Assembly: GCA_963580455.1 (NCBI GenBank)
Contig: OY756958.1
Location: 5,902,501-5,966,500 of the forward strand
Origin: Euonymus europaeus
Taxonomy: Eukaryota; Streptophyta; Magnoliopsida; Celastrales; Celastraceae
Direction: 5' to 3'
DNA length: 64,000 nt
The stretch's first letter is position 1; each line of letters begins with the position of its first letter. Both the position numbers and the translations under genes were made by a program. Below are positions 34,747 through 46,258 of the stretch, in pieces. The notes under the pieces are model-generated. The model was not told the origin of the DNA, searched no databases, and was given only the letters and a program-made list of their open reading frames with translations.

Positions 34747-34755
34747 TTAGGGTTT
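34747..34755 (-). promoter_or_regulatory. Telo box in the RPL10 leader
   Basis: AAACCCTAA on the minus strand, 25 bp upstream of the RPL10 ATG. Telo boxes are widespread in plant ribosomal-protein promoters and leaders. Confidence 0.75.
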
Positions 34756-34795
34756 ACGCGATGGTGAAGAATTATAATTAGCTTTCTCACACGGT

Positions 34796-34805
34796 TTAAA
34801 TAGAG
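34796..34805 (-). promoter_or_regulatory. Probable TATA box of RPL10
   Basis: CTATTTAAAC on the minus strand, about 75-85 bp upstream of the ATG. Confidence 0.5.
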
Positions 34806-34897
34806 AGCTTGGATTGGATGGATCATTTTCAACCCTAGAGGCTTGAATGCTGGTCCTTTTGCGTAGTCCGACCCATGAATATCATGATGATGACCAA

Positions 34898-34918
34898 AGC
34901 CCATACGTCACAGGCCCA
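34898..34918 (-). promoter_or_regulatory. Paired site II elements upstream of RPL10
   Basis: TGGGCT (34898-34903) and TGGGCC (34913-34918) on the minus strand. Site II (TGGGCY) motifs bound by TCP factors commonly pair with telo boxes in plant translation genes, so the combination supports growth-linked control. Confidence 0.7.
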
Positions 34919-35392
34919 AGTTTAGTATTAGGTTCCATTTGGAAGCAAATTAATCGGTAGAATAATTTTTTTCAGCCTCTCGACTGTAAAACATGTTTCA
35001 TTTTGACCTTTCAAATAATTAAAAAAATAGAAAAAATTAATTTAAAAATAAAAATAAAATTACAGGCTTTTTGCGATTGGATCAATGAAAGAATCTTAGG
35101 TCGGTAAGACGAAGGGGTATAGTCTTCACTTGGTGAGTCTACTCTTGAGCAACGCGAAGGGAGAATCTTGGGAGTTGGGTCAGTGAACTATCTAGGAATC
35201 TTGATAGGGGAAAAGACTTTTACTTTTAAGAGAGAGGCGGAGATGGAGGTAGACAAATGAATTCATGAAACCGACCTAGCAAAACGGTGTCATTTTGCAT
35301 CCCTATTTCGTAGAACAACGCGCACTGCTCTTGGTGAACAGTGGATACTCGCTCTGCGGAAGCCCAAAAAAACACCACTATATAGAAAAGGT

Positions 35393-35427
<35 letters not shown>
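35393..35427. repeat. (AGAT)n microsatellite
   Basis: About nine tandem ATAG/AGAT units. Confidence 0.95.
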
Positions 35428-35938
35428 TAATATGTATATGATATTCGGGGCAGGTTCGGGGACAGGTATGGCAATACCATCCCCGCCACAGTTTCGTTCG
35501 TTGCCTTTGGTCTCTTTCTCATCGGCAGGACACTCTGCACAAATTTTCACCTTCCAATGACTCTCATTCAGTCGCCAATTACTCTCCAAAGGTGATAATA
35601 CTACTTTGCCCTAACAGGAAGAAGATTTGGAAGAAATTGATGTTTCAATACCGCGAGTGTTTTATTTTTCTTCTTCGCTATCTCATTTTCTGTGGTTAGT
35701 TGATTTATTAGGCTTTAAGTGTTGTTTGGTATTAAGGTTTCAGTCGGTGATCGATTTTAAAATTGGGTACTGTAATTAGTTTTCGAGTATTAGGGTGAAA
35801 TTGGGAGAGATTAGAGGTGGCTTTACTGTTTGCTGGAGTGTTGGACTAAATAGTTTTTGAGATTTCTATTTGCCTGTGCTTGTTATTTTTTCAGTGACCA
35901 TTAATGCCGTGCTTGTTATTTTTTCTGGTGATTAGTAG

Positions 35939-38831
35939 GTCTTCAATTACAGAGAAACTTATTCCTGGAATTCACCTGTCTTGCATGGCATTAGACGACG
36001 AATTCATCATCAGAGCCCCTTAGTTGAGGTCAGGTTTACATCTCATTTTATGTTATCTGCTTCTCTATGATTTGCATGAATCGGTTTTTCTGTGGGCCAA
36101 TAAAAAGGTACAATTCATTGAGAATCTATGCCTCAGTGTCTCAGTCTACAGAATACATACTTTCCTTGCATGCCCACCTTGTAAGAGAAATATGAATTTT
36201 AGATTATGTTGCTTGAACTTGGATATGTGTATGGGCTGCTGTTATGCATTGCTGATTTCTCTGTGTTTTTGGAGTGTTTTGGCGTCTCTGCAGCAAAGCC
36301 TATCAGTAATCAAAATCTTGGGTGTGGGTTATTTAGAGCAAGCTGAAAAAATTAAGCTATTGTCTTGGGTGTTGCTTTTTACAGCTTATTGGTATTTTTT
36401 CCTGACAAGTTGCAGTGACAGTGAAGTGTTTTTTCCGAGGACACTTACCCTCTGATTTTGCATACCTTAATATTTTTAAATGTCCAGCCTATTGTTTATA
36501 TATTGAGCTAGTTGACTATTGTTTCCAGGAACAACTTGACCCATTTTCACTTGTTGCTGAAGAATTATCGCTTCTCGCTAATAGGTTGCGTTCGATGGTA
36601 GTTGCCGAGGTATCTAATTGTTAATTTTATTATGTTTTGGCTAAGTTGTGGGATATGTGTGCTTGAGGGAATAGTAAATATGCTTTACTATCTTGACAAA
36701 AAGGTTAAACATGATGTGGAGTGATCACAGTTGGATTATAATTGGTTTCGTCCCACGGTAGTAACAATGACTGCTGTATTATAATTTGTTTACTCTTTGC
36801 TGGAAGCCATTTATTTTCGTATTGTGATCATGGAAAGAAGAAGGAAAAAAAAAGGACTGCCCAGCAAGTGTGCCCCTTGATGTGATTGGTTGCTCCTATA
36901 GTTACAGAAGGGTTAAATGGCTACTGTCTTGAGTCAATGTTTGGGTTTGAGTGACCTGAGGTTTGTTGCCTCTAGTCCAAGTTTCTTAAGTTTTTCCCAT
37001 GTATATACAAGTTCCATATTTCTCCCCCATCTTAATTAAAAACCCCATTTGGCTTAATGTTACCCTTATTTATTTGTAATTTAAAACTTTAATTGGTGAA
37101 ATATGTGTTATTTAGAATTTGGGACCTTAGTGCACCCAAACTTGTGCATAATGTTCAGTTCAAAATTTTGTATTTTACTTTAGTTCCATTCAAATCGACG
37201 AAGTTGGTAAAATTTGGTAACTAACTCCATCTTATGAGAGGTAAAATTCCACTGTCCCAACTATTAGGTAAACAACTCTAGTGCAAGGCTCTCACAGTAG
37301 GCGGGATCCGGGAAATTCTGGATGTACGATGATTTTACCCACAATAATATGTGGAGACTCTTTTCAAGGAATTGAACATGCAACCTCTAGGTTGCAACTC
37401 TACCATTGGGACACATGTTTTATTATTTTCAAAATTGGGGTACTATGTCACATTTTCAATGAAACCACTTAGCCATTTTCTTCACAGGTCTTATTGTTGA
37501 TGGCAACAGCTTTGAATGTACAATTACCTGAATCACCATTTAATGTGGTAGGAGATACACTGACTACAGAATTACGTACAAGACAGCAGTGTATAGCTGA
37601 GATCACAGAAATTATTCACGTAAGTAGTCTCAGATATTGAGATTTTTTATTCCCTACTTTCTTTTGTTAGTCAATTATTGTTTTACTAATTCCTAAGACA
37701 CAATTTTTCCCCTTTCTGTTCTTGTTTCTCTTCTTAACTAGAATCTATACTGATGCAACTATCTCATTGTCTTAGGTGGCAAGCCTCCTTCACGATGATG
37801 TGTTGGATGATGCAGATACAAGGCGTGGTATTTCTTCATTGAATTGTGTAATGGGTAATAAGGTATTGTCTCCTTGAAGAGAGAACCATTTATTTTCTAA
37901 TGGATGTCTCTACCTCTCCACTAAGTTTATCTTCTATCATACTCGATCTCTTGAATAGGGATGATAAATAAACTTCATTTGCTTTCGTTTTGTTGCTGAA
38001 ATGTGGCCCACATGAAGGTGGCATTTTTTTTTCCTGATATCTATTTGAAGTTGTCTGACAAGTTGTCAGAGGATTTTTTAGTCATAGGCAGAAGAAATAT
38101 GAAGGTTGCATATTTCCTTTTTGCCTGATATTTATTTTAAGTTTTCTGACAAGTTGTTAAAGGATTCTTGTGGTTGATTTGTTTTCTTAACTTATTATGC
38201 AGTTAGCAGTATTAGCAGGGGATTTTCTTCTTTCCCGAGCTTGCGTGGCACTTGCTTCTTTGAAAAACACAGAGGTATGTTTCAATTTGAAAATTTTGAG
38301 GCATTTATATATTATACATACTTTAACCGTATAATTCTTGATTGAGCAATAATAGGCATTATTAACGGTGGCAGTGTTTTCTGTAATTTTTAGGGTTTTA
38401 ATTTTTCGATATGGTGGATTGTTTAATTTTAGCCCGAAGCTGAATTGATCACTTTTCTTGTAACAATTAAAAATTAACCTCTTTTGGAATTGCATTAACC
38501 GTTTGGTTTTTTTTCACTGCCTGATCATCTGCTAGCTTAAGTGTACTTTAAGGTCATGCCCGATAAACCATTCCTTGAGGGAGAGATGAATCTACTTCTC
38601 TTAAGCAAATGAATTTGTTGTAACTTTATCTTGATATCTGACAGTTTATATAATCTCTCTGTTGGCATCGTCATTGATCAATTAAACTTAACACTGTCCG
38701 TGTAACTCATGTAGTCATGTCCCATGCTGTCTTGTGTGTCGTTAGGTTGTAACATTACTAGCAACCGTTGTAGAACATCTCGTGACAGGGGAAACTATGC
38801 AAATGACGTCGTCATCTGAGCAACATTACAG
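35939..38831 (+). pseudogene. Solanesyl diphosphate synthase (SPS) homologue, truncated
   Basis: Trans-prenyltransferase that builds the C45 side chain of ubiquinone or plastoquinone. Exons seen: 35939-36028 (RIHHQSPLVE), 36529-36609 (EQLDPFSLVAEELSLL), 37488-37619 (VLLLMATALNV), 37776-37862, 38203-38274 and 38746-38831. All joins are GT-AG and in phase. The first aspartate-rich motif is intact (HDDVLDDADTRRG, exon 37776). Two defects stand out. The exon encoding the VPKLASAAEYFF...FRPT segment, between 36609 and 37488, is missing. Everything after HYR is also missing, including the second DDxxD motif. The sequence runs instead into the inverted-repeat region at 39021. The first coding exon and targeting peptide were not found with confidence. 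A functional enzyme is not expected. Confidence 0.85.
37265..37425 (-). mobile_element. tRNA-derived SINE (Au-SINE-like) in an SPS intron
   Basis: On the minus strand, CAATGGTAGAGTTGCA (box A-like) is followed about 30 bp later by GGTTGCATGTTCAATTCC (box B-like). Then come GGGTAAAATCATCGTACATCC and GATCCCGC, and GTGAGAGCCTTGCAC at the end. The 3' half recalls the plant Au-SINE tail (GGTAAG-CTGCGTACAT ... GGGAGCCT-GTGCAC). Confidence 0.65.
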
Positions 38832-39084
38832 GTGTGCTGCTATAACATGTTTATATGTATGGATGTTTTATTTGTTTCTTGCAGCGCACACAATGTATGT
38901 AGTTAAGTTATATATCGTTGTATTTTGTTCTCACTGAAAGTGCGGTATTGGCATTCCTAAATCCCATTTTGAATTATTGTTTTCTTGTGATGCAGCTGCC
39001 TTTATAGGAGGTAAAATGCTCTTTAGACGTTTTATACTTTAATCTATTTTGGTTTATTTTTCTGTTGGATGCCTCTGGTTGCAG

Positions 39085-40018
39085 CTGAAAATTCGGAAGG
39101 CCAGCAGCTGGGGGGTTTAGAGGGCACTGATGCATCTACTTTTATAGGAGGTACAATGTTGCTCTTTAGACATTTTATACTTTTATCTTTGGTTATTTTT
39201 CTGTTGGAGGCCTCTGGTTGCTGGTGAAGATACGGAAAATGAGGAGCATGCTAGTGGTATAACTCTCTTTTAGTTGTATGCTAGTGCTATAAACCCTCAA
39301 TTCTCTTAGACATTTAATCCATCTTTGTTTTTTATTTTTCTGTTAGATTTTGGACCACACTTTCGAGAAGGGCTTGGTTCCCCGGGTGCACCTACTTTCC
39401 CCACCTTCCAAGCCGACGCCACCCTGCAGCCCGGCATTGACCAGCAGCTGGCGGGTGTAGAGAACTCCCATGGTGAAGATGCGAAAGATGAGGAATATGC
39501 TAGTGGTATAACTATCTTTTAGGAGGCAAGCTAGGATGTAAAACTTAGACATTTTATCTATTCTTTGTTTTTATTTTTCTGTTAGATTTTGGAGGAGCAC
39601 ACTATGGAGAAGGGCTTGGGTCCCTGGGTGGAACCGCTCTCCCCACCTTGCATGACAACACAACCTCACAGCCCAGCATTGAGCAGCAGCGTGCGGGTGT
39701 GGAGAATGAAGGGCAAACCATTGATGCAACTACTTTACCCACCCTCCAAGCCAACCCCGCCCTGCAGCTTGACATCATCCCCCAAGACCTCACCATACAG
39801 GATCAGAGGACCATATAGGGTAAGAGTAAAAGGAGAAAGAAAGAAACAAATGTTGTTCCCCTGAGGGTGTTCACCAGGACGATCACTACCCCTCTTCATC
39901 TAGATCAGTTTAAGATGGAAACGGATTCTATTATTAATAGAATTCACAGAAGGGACGCCATAAGTGCAGCCGCAAATAGAGAAGCTTGTGATCAGGGAAA
40001 TGCTCGTGGAGAAACAAG
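39085..40018 (+). pseudogene. Unrecognised modular gene fragment, left-arm copy
   Basis: Three exon-like blocks with good splice sites: 39085-39150 (66 nt), 39347-39505 (159 nt) and 39586-40018 (433 nt). All begin in phase 1 after AG; the first two also end in phase 1 before GT, the third in phase 2. The second and third start with related peptides (DFGPHFREGLGSPG and DFGGAHYGEGLGSLGG) and share QP-I-QQ-AGVEN, so one is a duplicate of the other. The third ends in a basic GKSKRRKKE segment and a VFTRTITTPLHL stretch. It contains an in-frame TAG at 39816 where the right arm has CAG. I do not recognise the family. Possibilities are a transposon accessory protein or a captured host gene. Confidence 0.5.
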
Positions 40019-40189
40019 GTATGCATTGATTCTTTGTGTAATTTGTATGTGTTGATGCCTTGTGTAATCTGGTAAACTTTAGCCCATGAGTTCTAGTGTG
40101 TTTTGCTTTGTGTAATCTCTATGTATTGTCATATGATCTGCAGATCCAGTACTACTGGTGTGATTGTCAATACTTTGTTTGTGTATGTT

Positions 40190-40490
40190 AGTTTTAGTTT
40201 TAAGGTGTTGACTAGTTAGATAGGTTGTGATGTGCATTTAGGTTGCCACTTGGCATTAGATGGATGGTGTTTGTAGGTTAGAGTCGGTTGAGGGATACTA
40301 TAAATAAATAAGAGAGCTACAGAAGCAGGGTGTGGATAGTATGAGTGTTCTTGGGAGAGTTTGGAGTGACACCGACTCGAATGGTGTTGGGAGAGTAGCC
40401 ATCTCGAATCCGGCTGTGTTCTTGAGTACTTTCTGTCAATTGCTTCTTGTAATTTAGGTTCTAGTTAATAAAATCATAGAAATCCTCTAA
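40190..40490 (+). repeat. LTR-like block, left arm (possible solo LTR)
   Basis: It starts TGTTAGTTTTAG and has a TATA-like CTATAAATAAATA and a later AATAAAATC polyadenylation-like signal. The same block, inverted, is at about 61530-61835. It was therefore in the unit before the arms were duplicated. Borders and target duplication were not resolved. Confidence 0.4.
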
Positions 40491-40564
40491 TCTGTATGTG
40501 TTGATATGCTTTGTGTAATCTGTTTGTGTGATGCTGGGACTTGCCATTTTTGGGCAGTGATGTA

Positions 40565-40915
40565 GTATAGTTTTTTTTTTCAATTTTTATGCAAGGAATA
40601 TCAATTATGATAAAATAGGTCTCTTCAACATCTAAACTATAGCCTCTTAGTTCCAGTGTGAATTGCTTTGTAATCTATTTGTGTGAAGCTAGGCTCACCA
40701 TTTTTGATGTAGCTAGATTTTTTTTTTCAATTTTTATACTGGGAATATCAGTGCTGATAAACTAGGTGTTTTTGTTTTTTATGCAGACACGGAGAACATG
40801 GACAGTAGGCAGTGATGTAACAGGATTTTTTTTTAAATTTTTATACTGGGAATATCAATGCTGATAAACTAGGTGTTTTCGTTTTTTATGCAGACATGGA
40901 GAACATGGACAATAG
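40565..40915 (+). repeat. Tandem repeat with T-run and GGGAATATCA
   Basis: Three copies of a T-run followed by CAATTTTTATAC, GGGAATATCA and GATAAACTAGGTG begin near 40570, 40720 and 40828. The last two are followed by TTTTATGCAG and an exon-like GGAGAACATGGACA, so a small exon with its acceptor may have been duplicated. It lies in the part missing from the right arm. Confidence 0.6.
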
Positions 40916-41279
40916 TAAGGCACGAAATGAAGACTTATTATTGCAATTATGTAGAATATTAGCGTGTTGCAATTTTGTAGATATGCTCAACCATTCTTTG
41001 CAATTATTAGTTGCTAGCACGTGATGATGAATTGAGATTGCTCCTTGGTAGAGTTTAAGAAGATTTTAACTTGCTGCTGCATGACCCTAAGCAAAAATAA
41101 GAATGAGATTCAGTGCAAATCATATGTGTACGTAGAAGGTGATTATTATACAGTGCAAATAGTGCGTACAATAAAACAAGTAAATTAAGATTTTATCGTA
41201 ATACATGAATAACGTAATGATCAATTTGAAACATCTAGCAACTAACTCAATTAATATGTATAAAGCTAATGACATTCAA

Positions 41280-44200
41280 AACTGTGATAGGAATCGTACA
41301 ACAATCAAGCAGCGGAATAATAAAAATTTTAGATTCCTGTCGCAACTGGTTTTGCAAAATAAATTTTTATAAGAGTCGCCACCAATTGTAATAGGTGCAA
41401 TTGGTCACCATAAAATAAGTTTGGTCTGCGAAAATCCAAAAAACGGGTAAGTGAGTTTATTATGTATGGGGAAGGTGTAAGACACCCCACAACGTCTGTT
41501 TTAAAAACAGTTGTCAATTTAACTTTTATTATCCCATTAAATGATTTTTTAAAAATATTAATCATAACAAAAATACGTATATAAGGTAAAATAACTATAT
41601 TAATTGTACAAAAACTATAGAGGATAAAATAATTTTTAGAAAAATATAATAGCTATACATGATAAAATAATTTAAATAACTATATGGCTATATCAAAATA
41701 GAATACAATAAACTTATAAAATATATATATAAACTATACTCAAATATAATAAAATAATTTTATAATATATATAAAAAAATATATTAAAAGTCTTAATATT
41801 GAGGTTCATGAGGTTTTTCCATCCAATGATCAAATTTTCCAAGAAACACCTCACCTCAAGAATCTTTTCGAGGATGCATCCAATGCAACCCCAAATAGAT
41901 TTCATCGTAGGCAAAACTTTTAATATAATTTTTATATAATTCATAAGTTTAAAATAAAGTAAAATAAAATATATAATAGTAATAAATAACATAAAGTAAA
42001 ATAAGGATAAAAATAGAAATAAAGCCAAAATGTAAAAAATGAAAATAACATAAAATATTATATAAATACATAATGATAATATAAAGTTAATAATATAAAC
42101 TAAGATAATAATAATAATAATAATATTAATAATACCAAAATAGAGCAAAAATATACCTATATATATTTAATGATAATGAAAATAAAATAAGATATAGATA
42201 AATAAGAATAAAAAAATATAATGAAAATAAAAATAAAATAAGATATATAAAAAAATGAAAACAAAAATAAAATACTAGGATACAAATAAAAGAAGAATAC
42301 AAAGATATAATAACGAATAAAGTAAGTAAAATAATAATAATCATGATTATAATAATAATAATACTAATAATAATAGTAATAATAATAATAAGATAAAAAT
42401 AAAAGTAATAATAAACAAAGAGAAAAAATAAGTAAGATAAAATAAAATACAAAAAATTCCAATAGAATAAAATATAAATATAAAATGATAAAATAACAAT
42501 AATAATAATCATAATAACAATAAGAAAGAAAATAAAGTAAAAAATAAACCAAAAAAAGAAGTAAAATAAAAATAAGATAAATAAATGAATAAGTAAATAA
42601 AGTACGATAAATAGATAAAATAAAGTGAAAATAAAAATAGAAATAAGTAAAATAATAAAATAAAATAAAATAAAAATAAATAAGATAAATAAAGGTAAAA
42701 ATAAAATAAGGACAAAATGTTGGGAACCGATTTTTTGTGTGTGGAGACTATACGATATTAAATTCTCGCAAATCTCCCAAACAAAGATATTAAAATATTA
42801 AATCACATAATTAACACATAGATCAAACAATCAAATCAATTATTAAATTCACATATAAACATATCCTAAATAAATAACATATTAACAATATTGAAAGATG
42901 ATGAATGGAATAACATCTCAGTTCCCTTTTTTTATTGGCAATCAATTATTCCAACCATACTATTAAATTAGTATGATTGGAATATAATAATTAATTGTCT
43001 TGATGAAATGAACATGCAAAATGTCACATGTAAAATTTTATTTTCATACAATTTTCCAAATCCAAACGTATATAAAACTCAAAACCCACATGCTTCACAT
43101 AATCCATTCACATAGCCCAACGATTACCAAATTAACACACATAGATAAACCCACATAAATAAGCCCAAATATACAATACATGACCCAAACAATTAAGTCG
43201 TACAAAGCCCACAATTGCCCATTTAAACAACTCATTTTAATCCATCCAATTAGCAAACCAGAATATTAAACCATATCACAAAAATCCAATCCATTATATT
43301 GCAGACCATTCTCACGCCCAGAACACTGCCAATAACATATCACACTCAAGTAAGACAACAACCACCGTTCAACATCATAACCAGTTTAAAATAAGAACAT
43401 AAACAAAATCTAAGTAGAGGTGATTTCAACAGCAAACTCAAGATCAAAATAGATATAAAAAACCCAGAGAATTTTCCAAAAGTTTCGATCAAAAGAAGCA
43501 ATGAAACCTCTGGCTTCAGGTGTGATTCCAGAAACAAAAAGAACACAAGATCCTATATGTGGATCGTGGAAAGCTTGAAAAAACCTCGATCACTCGCCTA
43601 AAACAGAAAGCTAGAAGCAAAATTTGCCCAAAAATCCAAGAACCAGAAAAACCAACAGGAACAAGAAAAATCGATCGAAAGAAGAAAAAACCTTCAAAAT
43701 CCCCAGAAAATAGAAAATACAAAGAAGAAATTGCTAGAAAAATCTCCAGCTTTTCCGTAACTTGAACCCAGAAGAGGAACCAAAAGCCCCAAGAAGAAAG
43801 AAATCCCCAGAAAAATTCGAATGGAAACCCCCAAGAGAAAGAAAGCATCCCAGAAGAGCAAGAAAATTCCCCCAGAAAATTTGAAAGCAAGAAGAAGAAA
43901 GCACTCCCCCCAAAAAGTCCAGAAAAATCGATCCCCAAAAACCTATCCAAAGAAAGGACCTCCAAAGTCCCAGAAAAACCCGATCAAAGAGAGAAGAAAG
44001 AATCCCCTCTTCTCGTCTCAAACTTCTCCTCCTATTTATCCTTCAAATCAAAATCAAACCTTTCCTTTCTTGCCTATTTTCTACCCAAAATCAGCCCCTG
44101 TTACCGACATCTTTTCTTCTTTCCATGAATGGCATTTCTTCCATCAATAACTTGAAAATCTCTACTTTCTTATAATACAAGCTAATCCAAATCAAATACC

Positions 44201-44597
44201 TGAAAAAAATCCCTCAATCCTTGCCGTGAATCCTCCTTAATTCCTCTAGCCAGAGTCGCTCTCTCTTCCTTCTTTCCTTTTCTTCTCGTCTGGCGCATCT
44301 CTCTCTCTTTTCCCTTTTCTGTTCGTAATGGCGGCACCTCCCCTTCTCTCATTTCTTGCTTAGGGCTAAATAAAGAGTTGGGTTGGGTTTTAATTTAGTT
44401 TTAAGGGGTTTCAAATTGTTGGGTCAATTCTTTGTGGCTTAAGTGACTTATTGGGCTAGGGTTGTTACCAAGTGAGTTTATTTGGACTAAAACCTGATTA
44501 GACGAACCAAACCTCCTTGTGAATTAGATAACTCATTTGGGCCTTAAATTTATGTTTTTTGGGTTTTTGGGGTTTAGGCCAAAATTGGGGTACAACA
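41280..44597 (-). mobile_element. Possible long LTR / LARD remnant in the left arm
   Basis: Near 41375-41500 are GAGTCGCCACCAATT, AAACGGGTAAGTG and GGGGAAGGTGTAAGACACCCC, and near 44565-44595 is CCAAAATTGGGGTACAACA. I recall both word sets from long LTRs and leaders of plant Gypsy/LARD elements. The interior contains very A-rich DNA and purine-rich ORFs without recognisable domains. The strand is uncertain; the identity is an inference from these words only. Confidence 0.3.
42000..42720. repeat. A-rich AATAA/AAATA low-complexity tract
   Basis: About 700 bp made almost wholly of AATAA, AAATAAAAT and GATAA words. The long minus-strand ORFs here (F/Y/I/L-rich) are products of this composition and are not genes. 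Confidence 0.95.
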
Positions 44598-44790
44598 ATT
44601 CCTAATCCTTGAGAAGGAAAAACATGGGTGCATCTTATCCAGATCTTGGAGAAAAAAGACGGGAAGATGCTTCTGCAGTGGCTACAAGTAGAGCAGGTTT
44701 GGACTTTGGTGTTGTTTAGTTGCATTGAAATGCCAGTGAAACCATAGTTGTTTTTTGGGTCTATTGATTAATGTAAGCAAGAAACCTTTT
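43958..44790. other. Left-arm DNA shared with the right arm, no gene
   Basis: Matches about 60655-61486 inverted. It includes pyrimidine-rich CTCTCTC and CTTTCCTT runs. The ORFs on the minus strand here look like composition effects. Confidence 0.5.
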
Positions 44791-45034
44791 GTTAATTTGG
44801 AATTGGGATGCTAGTATGGTTGTTTCTGCTTTAGCAAGAGGTTCGACTATTTTGGCCCCTCATGATCTAATCATGGATGAAATTGGAAGGTTAGCTGCCT
44901 CTGTGGATTGTTCCTTTGCTTATGTCAACCGAGATGGGAATCAAGTGGCGGATCGGTTAGCTTTTGTCAATTCATGCAGGGTAACATTTTTGTTTCTGTT
45001 TCTACTGTTTCTATTTATTAATTTATTTTCATAA
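44789..45034 (+). pseudogene. RNase H-like domain fragment (RVT_3 type), left arm
   Basis: The 81-codon ORF has DLIMDEIGRLAASVDCSF, then YVNRDGNQVADRLA. This fits the C-terminal half of the plant RNase H-like domain (I-DI--L------F-HV-RE-N-VAD-LA) often found in LINE-derived proteins. The upstream acidic residues are lost. The right arm has the same ORF inverted with one residue changed (GST to GLT). Confidence 0.55.
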
Positions 45035-45396
45035 TTTGTAGACTTATATCCATTATCCCAATATGGTTCATGCATGCAAAAAAGTGAGCAGTGATGTTTC
45101 ATTGTTTTGAAAAGGGAAGAGCTCCCACAAATCTTGATTTCCCCATGATCTCCAACGGAAATAATGGAAATGCCGAACTAGCACACTGGACCTTGTTGAG
45201 ATTCGATTTCATCGAACAATACGGCAAAGTCCTAACTGCTACAAGAGACATTAGAATAGAAATGATAAAACAGAAACATCAAAATTATATGACTTCCAAA
45301 ACTCTATGACTTCCTGGATTACTGCTAATCACAGCGTCAACATACCACCTGACATAGGCAAAAGTTTTATAACAAAGAAAAGTTTTATTTCGAGTT

Positions 45397-45542
45397 ATTA
45401 AGCCTTGCTCATCAGTTTTATTTTTGAATATCCATTTCGACCCAATAACGTTCACACCAGACGGACATAGTACTAACTCCCCACAAATTGTTTCGTTTAA
45501 ACTGGTTCAATTCATCATGCATGGCAGACACCCAACATAGCT
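45397..45542 (-). pseudogene. Copia reverse-transcriptase fragment, left arm
   Basis: The reverse complement encodes MHDELNQFKRNN, VNVIGSKWIFKNKTDEQG and ITRNK, the N-terminal entrance to the RT of another Copia lineage. It stops before the catalytic region. The mirror copy is at 59917-60062. Confidence 0.7.
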
Positions 45543-46258
45543 CGACCCTAGGCCTCGAGCAGGCCTGGGCTCTATTTTTAGGCCGAGCCTAAAGCCCAAA
45601 TTCACAAGTTCAAAAAGTGTGACATATATATATATAGATATACCAGTATACCACACATATTTATATATTTATACATATACATATATATATATATATATAT
45701 TTATATAACCGTGCATTATATACGCACTAACAGTCCTATTTGATAAAGGTGACTAAAAATGAAGGAAGTTTTTGGCGCCATACCTGTAGGCTCACAAGTG
45801 TAAAATGTTGTACCGACTTGTAAATTCTCCCTAGATTAATAAGGTCGATGGGAAGGTCCTTCTTTAATAGTCTCAAATTGAGGTGGAGTAAGTCCAACTT
45901 TTTGCGCATATTCCATAAGTCGACTCTTGAAAAAAAAAACAATTGAAAACATCTGGATTTGGCATATGTCAAGATTCATGAAAATGAAAAAAATAATAAT
46001 GTCAATATCACTTCAAGAGAACAATAGATTGTGATAAAATAGCAATTGAAAACATCTAGATTTGGCATATGCCAAGATTCATGCAAATGAAAAAAATATT
46101 AATGTCAACAGAACGACATCAAACCTCTCATACTCCAACCCAAAGTTCATGTCCTTAAATCCTCAAACCCTAAAACCACGAACCGAAACCTAAAACGTCA
46201 AAAGCACCAAAATCTCATTTCCAGAAGCTTAATTCTCCTAGTTCACTTATCTTAGAAG

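Noticed and set aside
36024..36455. 143-codon ORF between the first two SPS exons
   Set aside because: It lies in an intron, is rich in C/L/F without a domain, and is not needed for the gene model.
41714..42715. Long minus-strand ORFs rich in F, Y, I and L
   Set aside because: They follow from an A-rich AATAA-type tract on the plus strand; no domain pattern and no codon structure.
43346..44150. Overlapping ORFs on both strands (W/F/G-rich and K/P-rich)
   Set aside because: Mirror translations of one purine-rich stretch; nothing resembles a protein family.
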